Positions 15,863 to 24,000 of a DNA stretch of 64,000 nt are shown here, piece by piece. Position 1 is the first letter of the stretch. The number at the start of each line of letters is the position of its first letter. This stretch comes from Allomesorhizobium sp043769475 (GTDB lineage Bacteria > Pseudomonadota > Alphaproteobacteria > Rhizobiales > Rhizobiaceae), in assembly GCF_043769475.1 (NCBI RefSeq), contig NZ_CP171729.1, positions 2,728,001 through 2,792,000 of the forward strand. Direction: 5' to 3'. A program made the translations under genes and the position numbers. The notes beneath the pieces were generated by a model. The model had not been told where the DNA came from. It worked only from the letters and a program-made list of their open reading frames with translations, and ran no database searches.

Positions 15863-16723
15863 ATGAACGCCGAAAAGAGCCTTTCCGCCATCGCGTCCGG
15901 CCGCGTCGCCGTCATCACCGGATCGGCAAGCGGCATCGGGCTCGCCACAGCCAGGCGGCTGGCGGCCCTGGGCATGAAAGTGGTGCTGGCCGACCGCGAA
16001 GGTGCGGCCCTCAACCATGCCGCCGACGCCGTCGGTGCAGTCGCACCCGGCGGCGAGGACGACGTGGCGGCGTTCGCCTGCGATGTCGCCGACCCCGACG
16101 ACCTCGCCAACCTCGCCGATGGCGCTTTCGACAAGTTCGGCGAGGTTTCGCTGCTGATGAACAATGCCGGCGTCGGCGACAATCCCGGCAAGCCGTGGGA
16201 GAACCGCGACGGCTGGAAGCGGCTGGTCGAGATCAATTTTTGGGGCGCGGTGCACGGCGTCGAGGCCTTCGCGCCGCGCATGCTGGCCGCCGGCAAGCCC
16301 GGCCTCATCGTCAACACGGGCTCCAAGCAGGGCATCACCACGCCGCCCGGCAATCTCGCCTACAACGTCTCCAAGGCCGCGCTGAAAGCCTATACCGAGG
16401 GGCTGGCGCACGAACTTCGCAACACGCCCGGATCGCAGGTCACGGCGCACCTGCTCATTCCAGGCTTCACCTATACCGGCCTCACCGCGGGAGCTGCCGA
16501 GAAACCCGCCGGCGCCTGGACCGGCGACCAGGTCGCGGCCTTCATGCTCGACAGCCTCGCGCGCGGCGATTTCTACATACTGTGCCCCGACAACGAGACG
16601 CCGCGCGAGACCGACCAGCGCCGCATGGCCTGGGCGATCGGCGACATCATCGAGAACCGCCCGGCCCTGTCGCGCTGGCATCCGGACTACAAGGAGGCCT
16701 TCGAGGCTTTCCTGAAGCGCTGA
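15863..16723 (+). CDS. SDR family NAD(P)-dependent oxidoreductase
   Basis: 286-aa classical short-chain dehydrogenase. It has the Rossmann TGSASGIG near residue 20, MNNAGVG near 100, a catalytic Ser/Tyr/Lys set with YNVSKAA (Tyr-x3-Lys) near 170, and a family-typical C-terminal extension. Substrate cannot be read from sequence. ATG at 15863 begins the coding pattern. It stands alone between divergent and convergent minus-strand genes. Confidence 0.88.
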   Translation: MNAEKSLSAIASGRVAVITGSASGIGLATARRLAALGMKVVLADREGAALNHAADAVGAVAPGGEDDVAAFACDVADPDDLANLADGAFDKFGEVSLLMNNAGVGDNPGKPWENRDGWKRLVEINFWGAVHGVEAFAPRMLAAGKPGLIVNTGSKQGITTPPGNLAYNVSKAALKAYTEGLAHELRNTPGSQVTAHLLIPGFTYTGLTAGAAEKPAGAWTGDQVAAFMLDSLARGDFYILCPDNETPRETDQRRMAWAIGDIIENRPALSRWHPDYKEAFEAFLKR

Positions 16724-16749
16724 CGCGCCGGTGGGATCGATTTTCGGGA

Positions 16750-17301
16750 TTATCCCGAGGGAATCGTCGCCCTGCCTTTCCTGCGGCTGCGCGCCGGATA
16801 GCGAAACACGCTCAGCCTGCCGTTCGGCTCGAAGAAGGCGCGCTCGACCTCGCCGATATTGCGCACACCGTTGAGGCGGAGCAGCGCCATAAGCTCGCGC
16901 TCGGTCAGCGTGCCGGAGCCGAGCGCCTCCTCACGGATCCTGCCCTCGCTCACCACCAGCAGCGGATCGCCCTCGACGGTCAGTTCCAGGCTCTTGTGGC
17001 GCTGGAACAGGTAGCCGGTGGCGCGGTGCAGCACGATCACCACGGTGATGACCAGCAGCCCCTGCAAAAGCCCGACATCGGGATAGAACATCGGGTCGCC
17101 CGCCGCCGACCCGACGGCGATGACCAGCACGAATTCGAACGGTCCGATCTGGCCGATGCCGCCCTGCCCGACCATGCGCGCGAGAAAGATCGTGTAGAGA
17201 TACATCACGATCGTTCGCAGGATCACTTCGAGGTAGAAGACGGGATGCGCGGTCTCGATCGAACCAAGGAGAATCCGCGTCAGATCAAAACTGTATTCCA
17301 T
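16750..17301 (-). CDS. DUF421 / YetF-like membrane protein
   Basis: 183-aa protein with three membrane helices in the first 90 residues (including IGPFEFVLVIAVGSAAGDPMF and LLQGLLVITVVIVLH), then a cytoplasmic YetF-type domain containing ELTVEGDPLLVVSEGRI and LTERELMALLRLNGV. The family is widespread; YetF proteins in spores act in membrane remodelling, the role here is unknown. The start at 17301 is chosen because AGGGA lies 7 nt upstream; 16 further in-frame codons upstream look non-coding. Confidence 0.85.
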   Translation of the reverse strand: MEYSFDLTRILLGSIETAHPVFYLEVILRTIVMYLYTIFLARMVGQGGIGQIGPFEFVLVIAVGSAAGDPMFYPDVGLLQGLLVITVVIVLHRATGYLFQRHKSLELTVEGDPLLVVSEGRIREEALGSGTLTERELMALLRLNGVRNIGEVERAFFEPNGRLSVFRYPARSRRKGRATIPSG

Positions 17302-17373
17302 GGCGTTCCCTCGACGCGGAATATGCGAGGAATGAACGCCGCGCGGCATTGAGCGGTTCCGAGCCCGTCCGGC

Positions 17374-18009
17374 TTAGCGCGGCTCCCAGCGCTCCAGAAA
17401 TGCCTCGATGGACAGCACCTGCATGTCGGGAACCGCATCGGCGAGTTTTGCGACCGGCCAGTCCCACCATGCCAGACGCTCGATGCGCGCCGAAATTTCG
17501 GCCGGAAAACGCAGTCTCAGCGTCCGCGCCGGAACCCCGGCGACGATCTCGTAGGCGCCGATGTCGCGCGTCACCACCGCATTCGCGCCGACCACGGCGC
17601 CATTGCCGATCGCCACGCCCGGCATGACGACCGCGCCGTGCCCGATCCAGACATCATGGCCGATTGTCACCGCCTTCGCCTGCCGCCGCTCCCTGAACGT
17701 CGCGTCGACGCCGAGATAGCGGAAATACTCGTTCGGACGGTAGCTCACCTTGTGCGTGGTCAGCCGCTCCAGCGGATGTTCGAGCACGTTGATCCGGGAA
17801 TTGGCCGCGATCGAGCAGAACTTGCCGATGGTGGTGTAGATCGCCTCGGCGTGGCGTTCGAAATAGGAGAAGTCGCCGAGCGTCACCTCGCGCAGGATCA
17901 CCCGCTCGCCGACGATCGAATAACGACCGAGCCGGCAGGATTTCAGCTCCGCCGTCGGGTGGATGCGCGGCTCCGGCGATTTGAAGCGGATGTCTTCCGG
18001 CTCGTCCAT
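17374..18009 (-). CDS. left-handed beta-helix acyltransferase (phosphonate-associated XAT type)
   Basis: 211-aa hexapeptide-repeat transferase. The pattern RIHPTAELKSCRLGRYSIVGERV...YTTIGKFCSIAANSRIN, then VTIGHDVWIGHGAVVMPGV and GANAVVTRDIGAYEIVAGVPAR, closely follows the transferase subfamily usually found in phosphonate (phn) operons and the xenobiotic acetyltransferase group. The Trp-rich tail WWDWPVAKL is also characteristic. No other phn gene is nearby. Start at 18009 is chosen over a TTG at 18045; no strong ribosome site precedes either. Confidence 0.8.
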   Translation of the reverse strand: MDEPEDIRFKSPEPRIHPTAELKSCRLGRYSIVGERVILREVTLGDFSYFERHAEAIYTTIGKFCSIAANSRINVLEHPLERLTTHKVSYRPNEYFRYLGVDATFRERRQAKAVTIGHDVWIGHGAVVMPGVAIGNGAVVGANAVVTRDIGAYEIVAGVPARTLRLRFPAEISARIERLAWWDWPVAKLADAVPDMQVLSIEAFLERWEPR

Positions 18010-18051
18010 GACCGCGGCTTTACGCCGCCGTCGCCCGCCCGGCAAGCAGCG

Positions 18052-18540
18052 CTATTTTGGCTTGCCGTTGGTCCACACCACTTCCTGGCCATAAAGCGGC
18101 ACTGTGGTCAGCGACATTTTCGCCGAGCCATCCTGCACCTGACGCGAATGCGAAAGATAGACCAGCGTGTCGTTGGCCTTGTCGTAGATACGGTTCACCA
18201 CTTGCTGCTTCCAGATCAGGCTGATGCCCTGATTGAAGATCTCCTCGCCGTCGTCGCCCATCGAGATGTCGCCGATGGTGATCGGTCCGGTCTGCCGGCA
18301 TGAAATCGACGAATCCGACGGGTCCTCGAACCAGTTGCCCTTCTGCAACCGGTCGACCATGCCGCGCTCGAAATAGGAGACATGGCAGGTAACGCCCTGC
18401 ACCTTCGGGTCCGGCACCGCCTCGATGATGATGTCGTTGCCGAGCCAGTCGACGCCGACTTCGCCGACCTGCTGGGCAGAGGCGGGCAAGGCCGCGCAGA
18501 CTGCAATGGCGGCCAGGAACGCAGAAACGCGAAATTGCAT
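18052..18540 (-). CDS. creA: CreA family periplasmic protein
   Basis: 162-aa CreA protein: Sec signal (cleavage near ASA-QQ), then VGEVGVDWLGNDIIIEA, DPKVQGVTCHVSYFERG and DPSDSSISCRQTGPI. The two conserved Cys are present. The family is named after the E. coli creABCD locus, but its molecular function is unknown. It stands 42 nt downstream of the acyltransferase start on the same strand and may be co-transcribed with it. Confidence 0.88.
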   Translation of the reverse strand: MQFRVSAFLAAIAVCAALPASAQQVGEVGVDWLGNDIIIEAVPDPKVQGVTCHVSYFERGMVDRLQKGNWFEDPSDSSISCRQTGPITIGDISMGDDGEEIFNQGISLIWKQQVVNRIYDKANDTLVYLSHSRQVQDGSAKMSLTTVPLYGQEVVWTNGKPK

Positions 18541-18690
18541 TGAAATCTCTTTCCAGTTGAGAACCGCCGTTCAGTTGGGATCGCGCACCGTGCCTTGCAA
18601 GAAAAAATTGGCCGACGGATCCGCATGCGCCAACAGGCAGCGGCATCATGGCCCCTTTCTGCCGGGCCTGGGCCGTACTATGTTTATGGC

Positions 18691-18852
18691 ATGAAACAAC
18701 CCGTTTCCATGCCGGTCGCCACGACCGCGAAGATCCTGGCTGGCGCCGCCGTCTTGGCAGCCGCCACCGGCTTGGCCTTCGCGTCCTGGATCGACCATGG
18801 CGCCGCCATCTTCATGACGATGGTCGAAGCGGGCATCTCCTGGTGCTTCTGA
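18691..18852 (+). CDS. 53-aa membrane protein upstream of SCO1
   Basis: Small protein starting MKQPVSMPVATTAKILAG, with one hydrophobic helix (about residues 12-30) and a C-terminal segment SWIDHGAAIFMTMVEAGISW ending CF. The ATG at 18691 is preferred; the frame is open 32 codons further upstream without coding character. Its stop is 46 nt before the sco gene on the same strand. Similar tiny proteins with a closing WCF precede SCO genes in related rhizobia (from memory), so a role in copper delivery or redox is possible but unproven. Confidence 0.6.
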   Translation: MKQPVSMPVATTAKILAGAAVLAAATGLAFASWIDHGAAIFMTMVEAGISWCF

Positions 18853-18898
18853 TCCCGACCGCGCCGGCGCGCAACAAATCCGATTGGCGAAACCACCC

Positions 18899-19477
18899 AT
18901 GATGCGATCCATTCTCGTCGGCATTCTCGTCCTGATGGCCGCCGGCATAGGCTGGCTTACCTTCGACTGGTACCGTTCGCAAAACGCCGGCGAGCCCTAT
19001 GGCGGCCCTTTCACGCTCGTCGACCAGAAAGGCGCCGAGATCACCGAAGCTGCGTTTCGCGGGCATCCCTCGGCGGTGTTCTTCGGCTTCACCCACTGCC
19101 CCGAAGTCTGCCCGACGACGCTTTTCGAACTGGATGGCTGGCTGAAGAAGCTCGGCGACGAGGGCAAGGACATCCGCGCCTATTTCGTCTCCATCGACCC
19201 GGAGCGCGACCGGCCCGAGATCATGGATGCCTATGTCGGGAACGTGTCCGACCGCATCACCGGCATCACCGGCGATCCGGAAAAGGTAGCCGCCATGGCC
19301 AAATCCTTCGGCATTTACGCGCGCAAGGTCGATCTCGAGGGCGGCGACTACACGATGGACCACACCGCCTCGATCCTGCTGCTCGACGGCAGCGGCGATT
19401 TCGCGGGCACGATAGCCTATGGCGAGAGCGCCGACGCGGCGATCGCCAAGCTTAAGCGGCTGGCCGACGAAGGCTGA
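18899..19477 (+). CDS. SCO1/SenC family copper chaperone
   Basis: 192-aa membrane-anchored thioredoxin-fold protein that delivers copper to the CuA site of cytochrome c oxidase. It has an N-terminal membrane anchor (SILVGILVLMAAGIGWL), the copper-binding CxxxC in FTHCPEVCPTT near residue 70, and the distal His in DHTASILLLD near 160. Start is ATG 18899 or 18902; an upstream TTG at 18884 is possible but less likely. It is followed by prmA 39 nt downstream on the same strand. Confidence 0.9.
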   Translation: MMRSILVGILVLMAAGIGWLTFDWYRSQNAGEPYGGPFTLVDQKGAEITEAAFRGHPSAVFFGFTHCPEVCPTTLFELDGWLKKLGDEGKDIRAYFVSIDPERDRPEIMDAYVGNVSDRITGITGDPEKVAAMAKSFGIYARKVDLEGGDYTMDHTASILLLDGSGDFAGTIAYGESADAAIAKLKRLADEG

Positions 19478-19516
19478 CGCCTCGCGTTCTCTACTTCCCT
19501 CATTGCGAAAAAACCC

Positions 19517-20389
19517 ATGACGCAGACCCGCCTTCACCTGACGACCGGGCGTATCGACGCCGCCCGCATCTTCGCTGCCTTCGAGACGGCGTTCGAGGAG
19601 GACGGGTTTCCACTCGCCTTGCTGGAGGTCGATGAGGCGCTCGATATTCAGGAAATCTCGCTCTATGCCGATGGCGACGTGGACGAGGCCGAGCGGCGCA
19701 TGCATGCGGTTCTGGACGAGCTTTCGCTGCCCCTGACGATCAGGCGCGAGGCCGTGCCGGACGTGGACTGGGTCGCGCTGTCGCTGGAAGGGCTGAAGCC
19801 GGTGCGGGCCGGCCGCTTCTTCGTCCACGGCGCGCATGACCGGCAAAAGCGCCGCAGCGGCGATCTCGCCATCGAGATCGAAGCGGGCCTGGCCTTCGGA
19901 ACCGGCCATCACGGCACCACGGCAGGCTGCCTGGAAGTGCTGGAAGAGGTGGCGCGGCGCGAACGGCCAAAAAACGCGCTCGACCTCGGCACCGGAAGCG
20001 CGGTGCTCGCCATCGCGCTGGCGAAATTCTCGCACATCCCGGTTCTGGCGACCGATATCGACCCGGTCGCGACCAGGGTGGCCGCCGACAATGTCAGGCT
20101 GAACGGTGTCTCGGCGCTGGTGAAAACGGCAACCGCACCGGGCTTTCATCACCCGGTCTTTTCGCAGCGTGGGCCGTTCGACCTGATCGTCGCCAACATA
20201 CTGGCGAAGCCGCTGATGCGACTAGCACCGCAAATGGCTCGGCATCTGACGCCTGGCGGCTCCATCGTGCTTTCAGGCATTCTGGAACGTCAGCGCAATG
20301 CGGTGCTCGCCGCCTATGCCGGCCAGAAATTCCGACACGTCCGCACCCTTGCGCGTGAAGGCTGGGTGACGCTGCACCTGAAGCGGTAG
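19517..20389 (+). CDS. prmA: ribosomal protein L11 methyltransferase PrmA
   Basis: 290-aa SAM-dependent methyltransferase that trimethylates ribosomal protein L11. Motifs are GTGHHGTTAGCLEVLE, motif I LDLGTGSAVLAIALAK, TDIDPVATRVAADN and motif IV DLIVANILAKPL. The N-terminal about 110 residues form the L11-binding domain. Length matches the rhizobial orthologues. Converges with the DUF1127 gene; a shared hairpin lies between them. Confidence 0.95.
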   Translation: MTQTRLHLTTGRIDAARIFAAFETAFEEDGFPLALLEVDEALDIQEISLYADGDVDEAERRMHAVLDELSLPLTIRREAVPDVDWVALSLEGLKPVRAGRFFVHGAHDRQKRRSGDLAIEIEAGLAFGTGHHGTTAGCLEVLEEVARRERPKNALDLGTGSAVLAIALAKFSHIPVLATDIDPVATRVAADNVRLNGVSALVKTATAPGFHHPVFSQRGPFDLIVANILAKPLMRLAPQMARHLTPGGSIVLSGILERQRNAVLAAYAGQKFRHVRTLAREGWVTLHLKR

Positions 20390-20400
20390 TCGATACGAAA

Positions 20401-20420
20401 AGGCGGCCCGGAGGCCGCCT
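20401..20420 (-). terminator. hairpin terminator between prmA and DUF1127 gene
   Basis: Perfect 8-bp stem AGGCGGCC/GGCCGCCT with a 4-nt loop, followed on the minus strand by TTTTC. It probably ends the DUF1127 transcript and may also serve prmA. Confidence 0.75.
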
Positions 20421-20429
20421 CGAAACCGT

Positions 20430-20612
20430 TCAGATGTAATACGCTGTGTTGCGCTTCGACAGCTCTTCGCGGGTGTAGCCGCTGGCCTTGAGGGACTTGT
20501 CGTCGAGCCCCAGCAACGCGCCGGCCACATAACGGTCAGCCTGGCGCTGGCGCGATGCGACGAAGGCGTTGAACGCGGATTTGAAGAAGCCGGATTTCGT
20601 ACGGGTGGTCAT
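20430..20612 (-). CDS. DUF1127 (YjiS-like) small protein
   Basis: 60-aa protein with an Arg-containing helix (VASRQRQADRYVAGALLGLDDKSLKASGYTREEL, read in pieces) that matches DUF1127: paired helices with LLGLDD...L...G.TREEL. Alphaproteobacterial DUF1127 proteins bind RNA and affect phosphate and carbon metabolism. The start at 20612 has AGGAGA 7 nt upstream, which settles it; the frame is open far upstream by chance. Confidence 0.88.
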   Translation of the reverse strand: MTTRTKSGFFKSAFNAFVASRQRQADRYVAGALLGLDDKSLKASGYTREELSKRNTAYYI

Positions 20613-20838
20613 GGACGCTCTCCTTTCAGAGATCGAATTGTCCTCTTGCCTGAAAGATAGGCTTTCACCACCTGCGCCGGAATAGACCGGAACGCATGGC
20701 TCTCCTTCGTTTTTTGCATATGCGAAGACCCGCCGTGCAGCGCGAGATCCCATTGGCTGGCCCAAGACCGCCGCGTTGCAACCGACTTGGCCCGCAGTTA
20801 GGGTCGCCCATTCCAAATCCGCGGTTCGAGGAAGATCA

Positions 20839-22668
20839 ATGTTCCAGACCTTCGATGATGAAAACAACGTGACGCTGGGCGCGGCGCGTGTCTCGGGGTT
20901 GCGCGAATGGCTCGCCGCCAACGGCCTCGACGGCTTCATCGTACCGCGCTCCGACGAGCACCAGGGCGAATACGTCGCCCCGGGCTCGGAGCGGCTGCGA
21001 TGGCTGACCGGCTTCAGCGGCTCGGCCGGCGTCGCCATCGTGCTCGCCGGCAAGGCCTACATCTTCGTTGACGGGCGCTATACGCTTCAGGTGCGCGATC
21101 AGGTCGATCTCGGGGTGTTCACGATCGAGAGCCTGATCGACAACCCGCCGCCTTCCTGGATCGAGAACAATCTCGGCAAGGGCGCACGCATCGGCTTCGA
21201 CCCGTGGCTGCACACGACCGGCGACGTGAAGGCGCTCAAGGCGGCGGCTGATAAGACCGGCGCGGCGCTCGTAGCGGTGGAGCGCAATCCGATCGACCAG
21301 CTTTGGCAGGACCGACCCAAGCCGCCGCTCGCTGCGGTCGAAATCCATCCGATCGCCTTCGCCGGCGAACTGGCCAAGGAAAAGCTGGCGCGGCTCGCCT
21401 CCGCGATAGGGAAGCAGAAAGCGACCCACGCAGTGCTCACCGACCCGTCGTCGATAGCCTGGACCTTCAACATACGCGGCGGCGACGTGCCGCACACGCC
21501 GCTGGCGCTCGGCTTCGCCGTTCTGGCCGCCGACGGCGCGCACCAGCTCTTCATGGACAAGCGCAAGCTTCCCATGGAAACCGAAGCCTATCTGACCCAA
21601 CTGGCCGACCTGCGCGCGCCCGGCGGACTGGAATCCGCGATCATCGATCTCGCCCGGTCCGGTGCCGCCATCTCGCTCGATCCGGTGCTTGCCGCCGACC
21701 GCCTGCGGGCGCTGGTGGAGGACAATGGCGGAACTGTCATCTCCGCGCCCGACCCCGCCCGCATCCCGCGCGCCACAAAAAACAAGGCCGAAATTCAGGG
21801 CGCGCGAGCAGCGCATCGCCGCGACGGCGCGGCGATCGCGAAGATGCTGTGCTGGCTGGATGCGCAAGCGCCCGGAACCACCGACGAGATCGCGACGGTC
21901 ACGAAGCTGGAGGAAATCCGCCGCGCCGTCGGCGAGGAAACCCAGATGCCGCTGCGCGAAGTGTCGTTTTCCACCATTTCCGGCTCCGGGCCGAACGGCG
22001 CGATCATGCACTACCGCGTGTCGCGCGCGACAAACCGCAGGCTGGGCGACGGCGAACTGTTCCTGCTCGATTCTGGCGCGCAGTATCAGGACGGCACCAC
22101 CGACATCACCCGCACAATCCCCGTCGGGCAGCCGACCGAGGAAATGCGCGAACGCTACACGCTCGTACTCAAGGGCATGATCGGCATTTCGCTCCTGCGC
22201 TTTCCCGCCGGCACGCGGGGCATGGACATCGACGCAGTCGCCCGCCTGGCCCTATGGAAGCACGGTCTCGACTACGCTCACGGCACCGGCCACGGCGTCG
22301 GCTCCTACCTGTCTGTGCATGAAGGGCCGCAGCGGATCGCCAAGACCGGCACGGAAAAGCTGCTTGAAGGCATGATCCTGTCCAACGAGCCCGGCTACTA
22401 CAAGCCCGGCCACTACGGCATCCGGCTGGAGAACTTGATCATCGTCACCCCGGCGGAGCAGTTGCCGGACGGCGATATCGCCATGCACGGCTTCGAGACG
22501 CTGACGCTGGCCCCGTTCGACCCGCGCATGCTGCGCGCCGACCTTCTGACGCGCGACGAACTCGTGTGGCTGGACGCCTACCACGCCCGCGTGCTCTCCG
22601 AGATCGGCCCGATGGTGGACGGCGAAACGTTGAAATGGCTGGAGGCTGCGACCGCGCCGCTGGCTTAG
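20839..22668 (+). CDS. pepP: Xaa-Pro aminopeptidase (M24B family)
   Basis: 609-aa cytosolic three-domain aminopeptidase P that removes an N-terminal residue before proline. Two creatinase-like N-terminal domains (to about 300) precede the pita-bread metallopeptidase domain. Metal ligands are visible in LDSGAQYQDGTTDITRT (two Asp), GTGHGVGSYLSVHEGP (His), and SNEPGYYKPGHYGIRLENL (two Glu). The start at 20839 has GAGGAAG upstream. It is the long eukaryotic-like APP form. It ends 14 nt before a long inverted repeat. Confidence 0.93.
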   Translation: MFQTFDDENNVTLGAARVSGLREWLAANGLDGFIVPRSDEHQGEYVAPGSERLRWLTGFSGSAGVAIVLAGKAYIFVDGRYTLQVRDQVDLGVFTIESLIDNPPPSWIENNLGKGARIGFDPWLHTTGDVKALKAAADKTGAALVAVERNPIDQLWQDRPKPPLAAVEIHPIAFAGELAKEKLARLASAIGKQKATHAVLTDPSSIAWTFNIRGGDVPHTPLALGFAVLAADGAHQLFMDKRKLPMETEAYLTQLADLRAPGGLESAIIDLARSGAAISLDPVLAADRLRALVEDNGGTVISAPDPARIPRATKNKAEIQGARAAHRRDGAAIAKMLCWLDAQAPGTTDEIATVTKLEEIRRAVGEETQMPLREVSFSTISGSGPNGAIMHYRVSRATNRRLGDGELFLLDSGAQYQDGTTDITRTIPVGQPTEEMRERYTLVLKGMIGISLLRFPAGTRGMDIDAVARLALWKHGLDYAHGTGHGVGSYLSVHEGPQRIAKTGTEKLLEGMILSNEPGYYKPGHYGIRLENLIIVTPAEQLPDGDIAMHGFETLTLAPFDPRMLRADLLTRDELVWLDAYHARVLSEIGPMVDGETLKWLEAATAPLA

Positions 22669-22682
22669 GCGGTGTGACTGTT

Positions 22683-22834
22683 GTGCGTCCTTCGAGGCTC
22701 GCTGCGCTCGCACCTCAGGATGAGGGACGTGGTAGCGAGCATCCCAAATTCTTCACCGTCAAAAGACCTAGCGCCAGAATTGCACAAACTCCCTCATCCT
22801 GAGGTGCGAGCGTAGCGAGCCTCGAAGGACGCAC
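22683..22834. repeat. 45-bp near-perfect inverted repeat
   Basis: Arms at 22683-22727 and 22790-22834 are inverted copies matching at 44 of 45 positions (single G/A difference), separated by 62 nt. Arm begins GTGCGTCCTTCGAGGCTCGC. The motif CCTCATCCTGAGGTGCGAGC is a repeat I associate with intergenic DNA of Mesorhizobium and Bradyrhizobium. It sits between convergent pepP and azlD and could fold into a long transcript hairpin acting as a bidirectional terminator. Confidence 0.9.
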
Positions 22835-22842
22835 CCAACCAT

Positions 22843-23139
22843 TCAGCCCATCACCTGCCGCAGCGCGATCAGCACGGCAGCGCCGGTCAGGAACATCGGC
22901 ATCATGCCGGCCCTGAGCGACACCAGCCCCGCGACCAGAAGCGCTATCGCCTCGGCCGGACCGGCCGAGACAGCCGCCGGCGCGACCAGCGTTGTCAAGA
23001 CGGCGGCCGGCACGGCGTTGAGGCCGGCCTCGACGCGCGGATGGATGCGCTCGAAGCGCGACAGCACCAGATGGCCGCCGATGCGGGTCAGGTAGGTCAT
23101 GACCGCGCCGGCAAGGATGATCCAGACTGTCGTGCTCAT
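22843..23139 (-). CDS. azlD: AzlD family branched-chain amino acid transport protein
   Basis: 98-aa protein with three or four hydrophobic helices, the small subunit of an AzlCD-type exporter for branched-chain amino acids or analogues. It shows the family N-terminus (VWIILAGAVMTYLTRIGGHL) with the conserved T-Y-x-x-R. The start codon overlaps the azlC stop by 4 nt (ATGA), implying a coupled 1:1 product. The stop lies 8 nt from the long inverted repeat. Confidence 0.9.
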   Translation of the reverse strand: MSTTVWIILAGAVMTYLTRIGGHLVLSRFERIHPRVEAGLNAVPAAVLTTLVAPAAVSAGPAEAIALLVAGLVSLRAGMMPMFLTGAAVLIALRQVMG

Positions 23140-23864
23140 GCCGATTTCTTCCCGTTGGCCCTGCCGGGCATGGTCGCGGCAAGCAGGATGCCGGCAATCG
23201 CTCCGACCGACACATGCCAGGGCGAGCCGATGGTCTTGTAGGCAAGGATGGAAGCCACGGCGCTCGCGACCACGATGGGCAGCCAGAGCGGCCGCTTGCG
23301 GAAGCTTATGACCAGGCCCAGGAAATAGATCGGCAGCAGGAAATCGAGCCCAAGCGCCTGTGGGTTCGGGATCATGTTGCCGAATGTCGCGCCGATCCAC
23401 GCTTCCGCCGTCCAGCACACATAGATCGGCAGCGCCATGCCCATGTACCAGGCGAAGGTAATCTCCTCGCCCCGCTCGCCCTTGGTTTCGGCTTCCGCAT
23501 ATTGCGGGTCGACCAGGAAAAAGAACGCGAATGCCTGGCGTGCAAGCGGCCAATGGCTGATGCGCCGCCCAACGACTGCGGAATACAAGATATGACGGAA
23601 GTTGACGGCGAAGATCGACAGCACGACCAGCCACGGCGCCACCTTCTGGCCGAACAGTTCGATGCCGACCATCTGGCTCGCGCCACCATAGATCGTGGCG
23701 CTCATCAGCACCGCCTCGAAGACGCTGAAGCCGTTTTCCACCGCCAGCGCGCCGAACAGCAGGCCGAACGGCGCCGAGGCCACCACAACGGGCAAGCCCA
23801 ACCGCGCGCCGCGCCAGAACGCGCTCGGAGGCCCGGCCTCATCTTGTATTGCTTCGGCGGACAT
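23136..23864 (-). CDS. azlC: AzlC family ABC-independent amino acid exporter subunit
   Basis: 242-aa polytopic membrane protein of the AzlC family. Family signatures are PFGLLFGALAVENGF, YGGASQMVGIELF and a long FAVNFRHILYSA segment; at least six helices. Start at 23864 is chosen because GGAG precedes it; 35 further codons upstream look non-coding. It is translationally coupled to azlD. Exports leucine/valine-type amino acids or toxic analogues in studied relatives; substrate here is inferred. Confidence 0.9.
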   Translation of the reverse strand: MSAEAIQDEAGPPSAFWRGARLGLPVVVASAPFGLLFGALAVENGFSVFEAVLMSATIYGGASQMVGIELFGQKVAPWLVVLSIFAVNFRHILYSAVVGRRISHWPLARQAFAFFFLVDPQYAEAETKGERGEEITFAWYMGMALPIYVCWTAEAWIGATFGNMIPNPQALGLDFLLPIYFLGLVISFRKRPLWLPIVVASAVASILAYKTIGSPWHVSVGAIAGILLAATMPGRANGKKSA

Positions 23865-24000
23865 GGCGGCTCCAGGGAAAGGAAGCCTGTGTAGGTAGGT
23901 CAGCACCTCTGCCGTGTCACATGAATTCGCTTGAGCCAAGCGATCAGCGGGGTTGAAGTGAGCATTCAAAAAATGCGCTCCGCGGAAACGTTGGCCTCCG

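Noticed and set aside
20613..21053. Upstream extension of the DUF1127 ORF (207 codons in total)
   Set aside because: The strong ribosome site and the family length both place the start at 20612; the extension lacks coding character.
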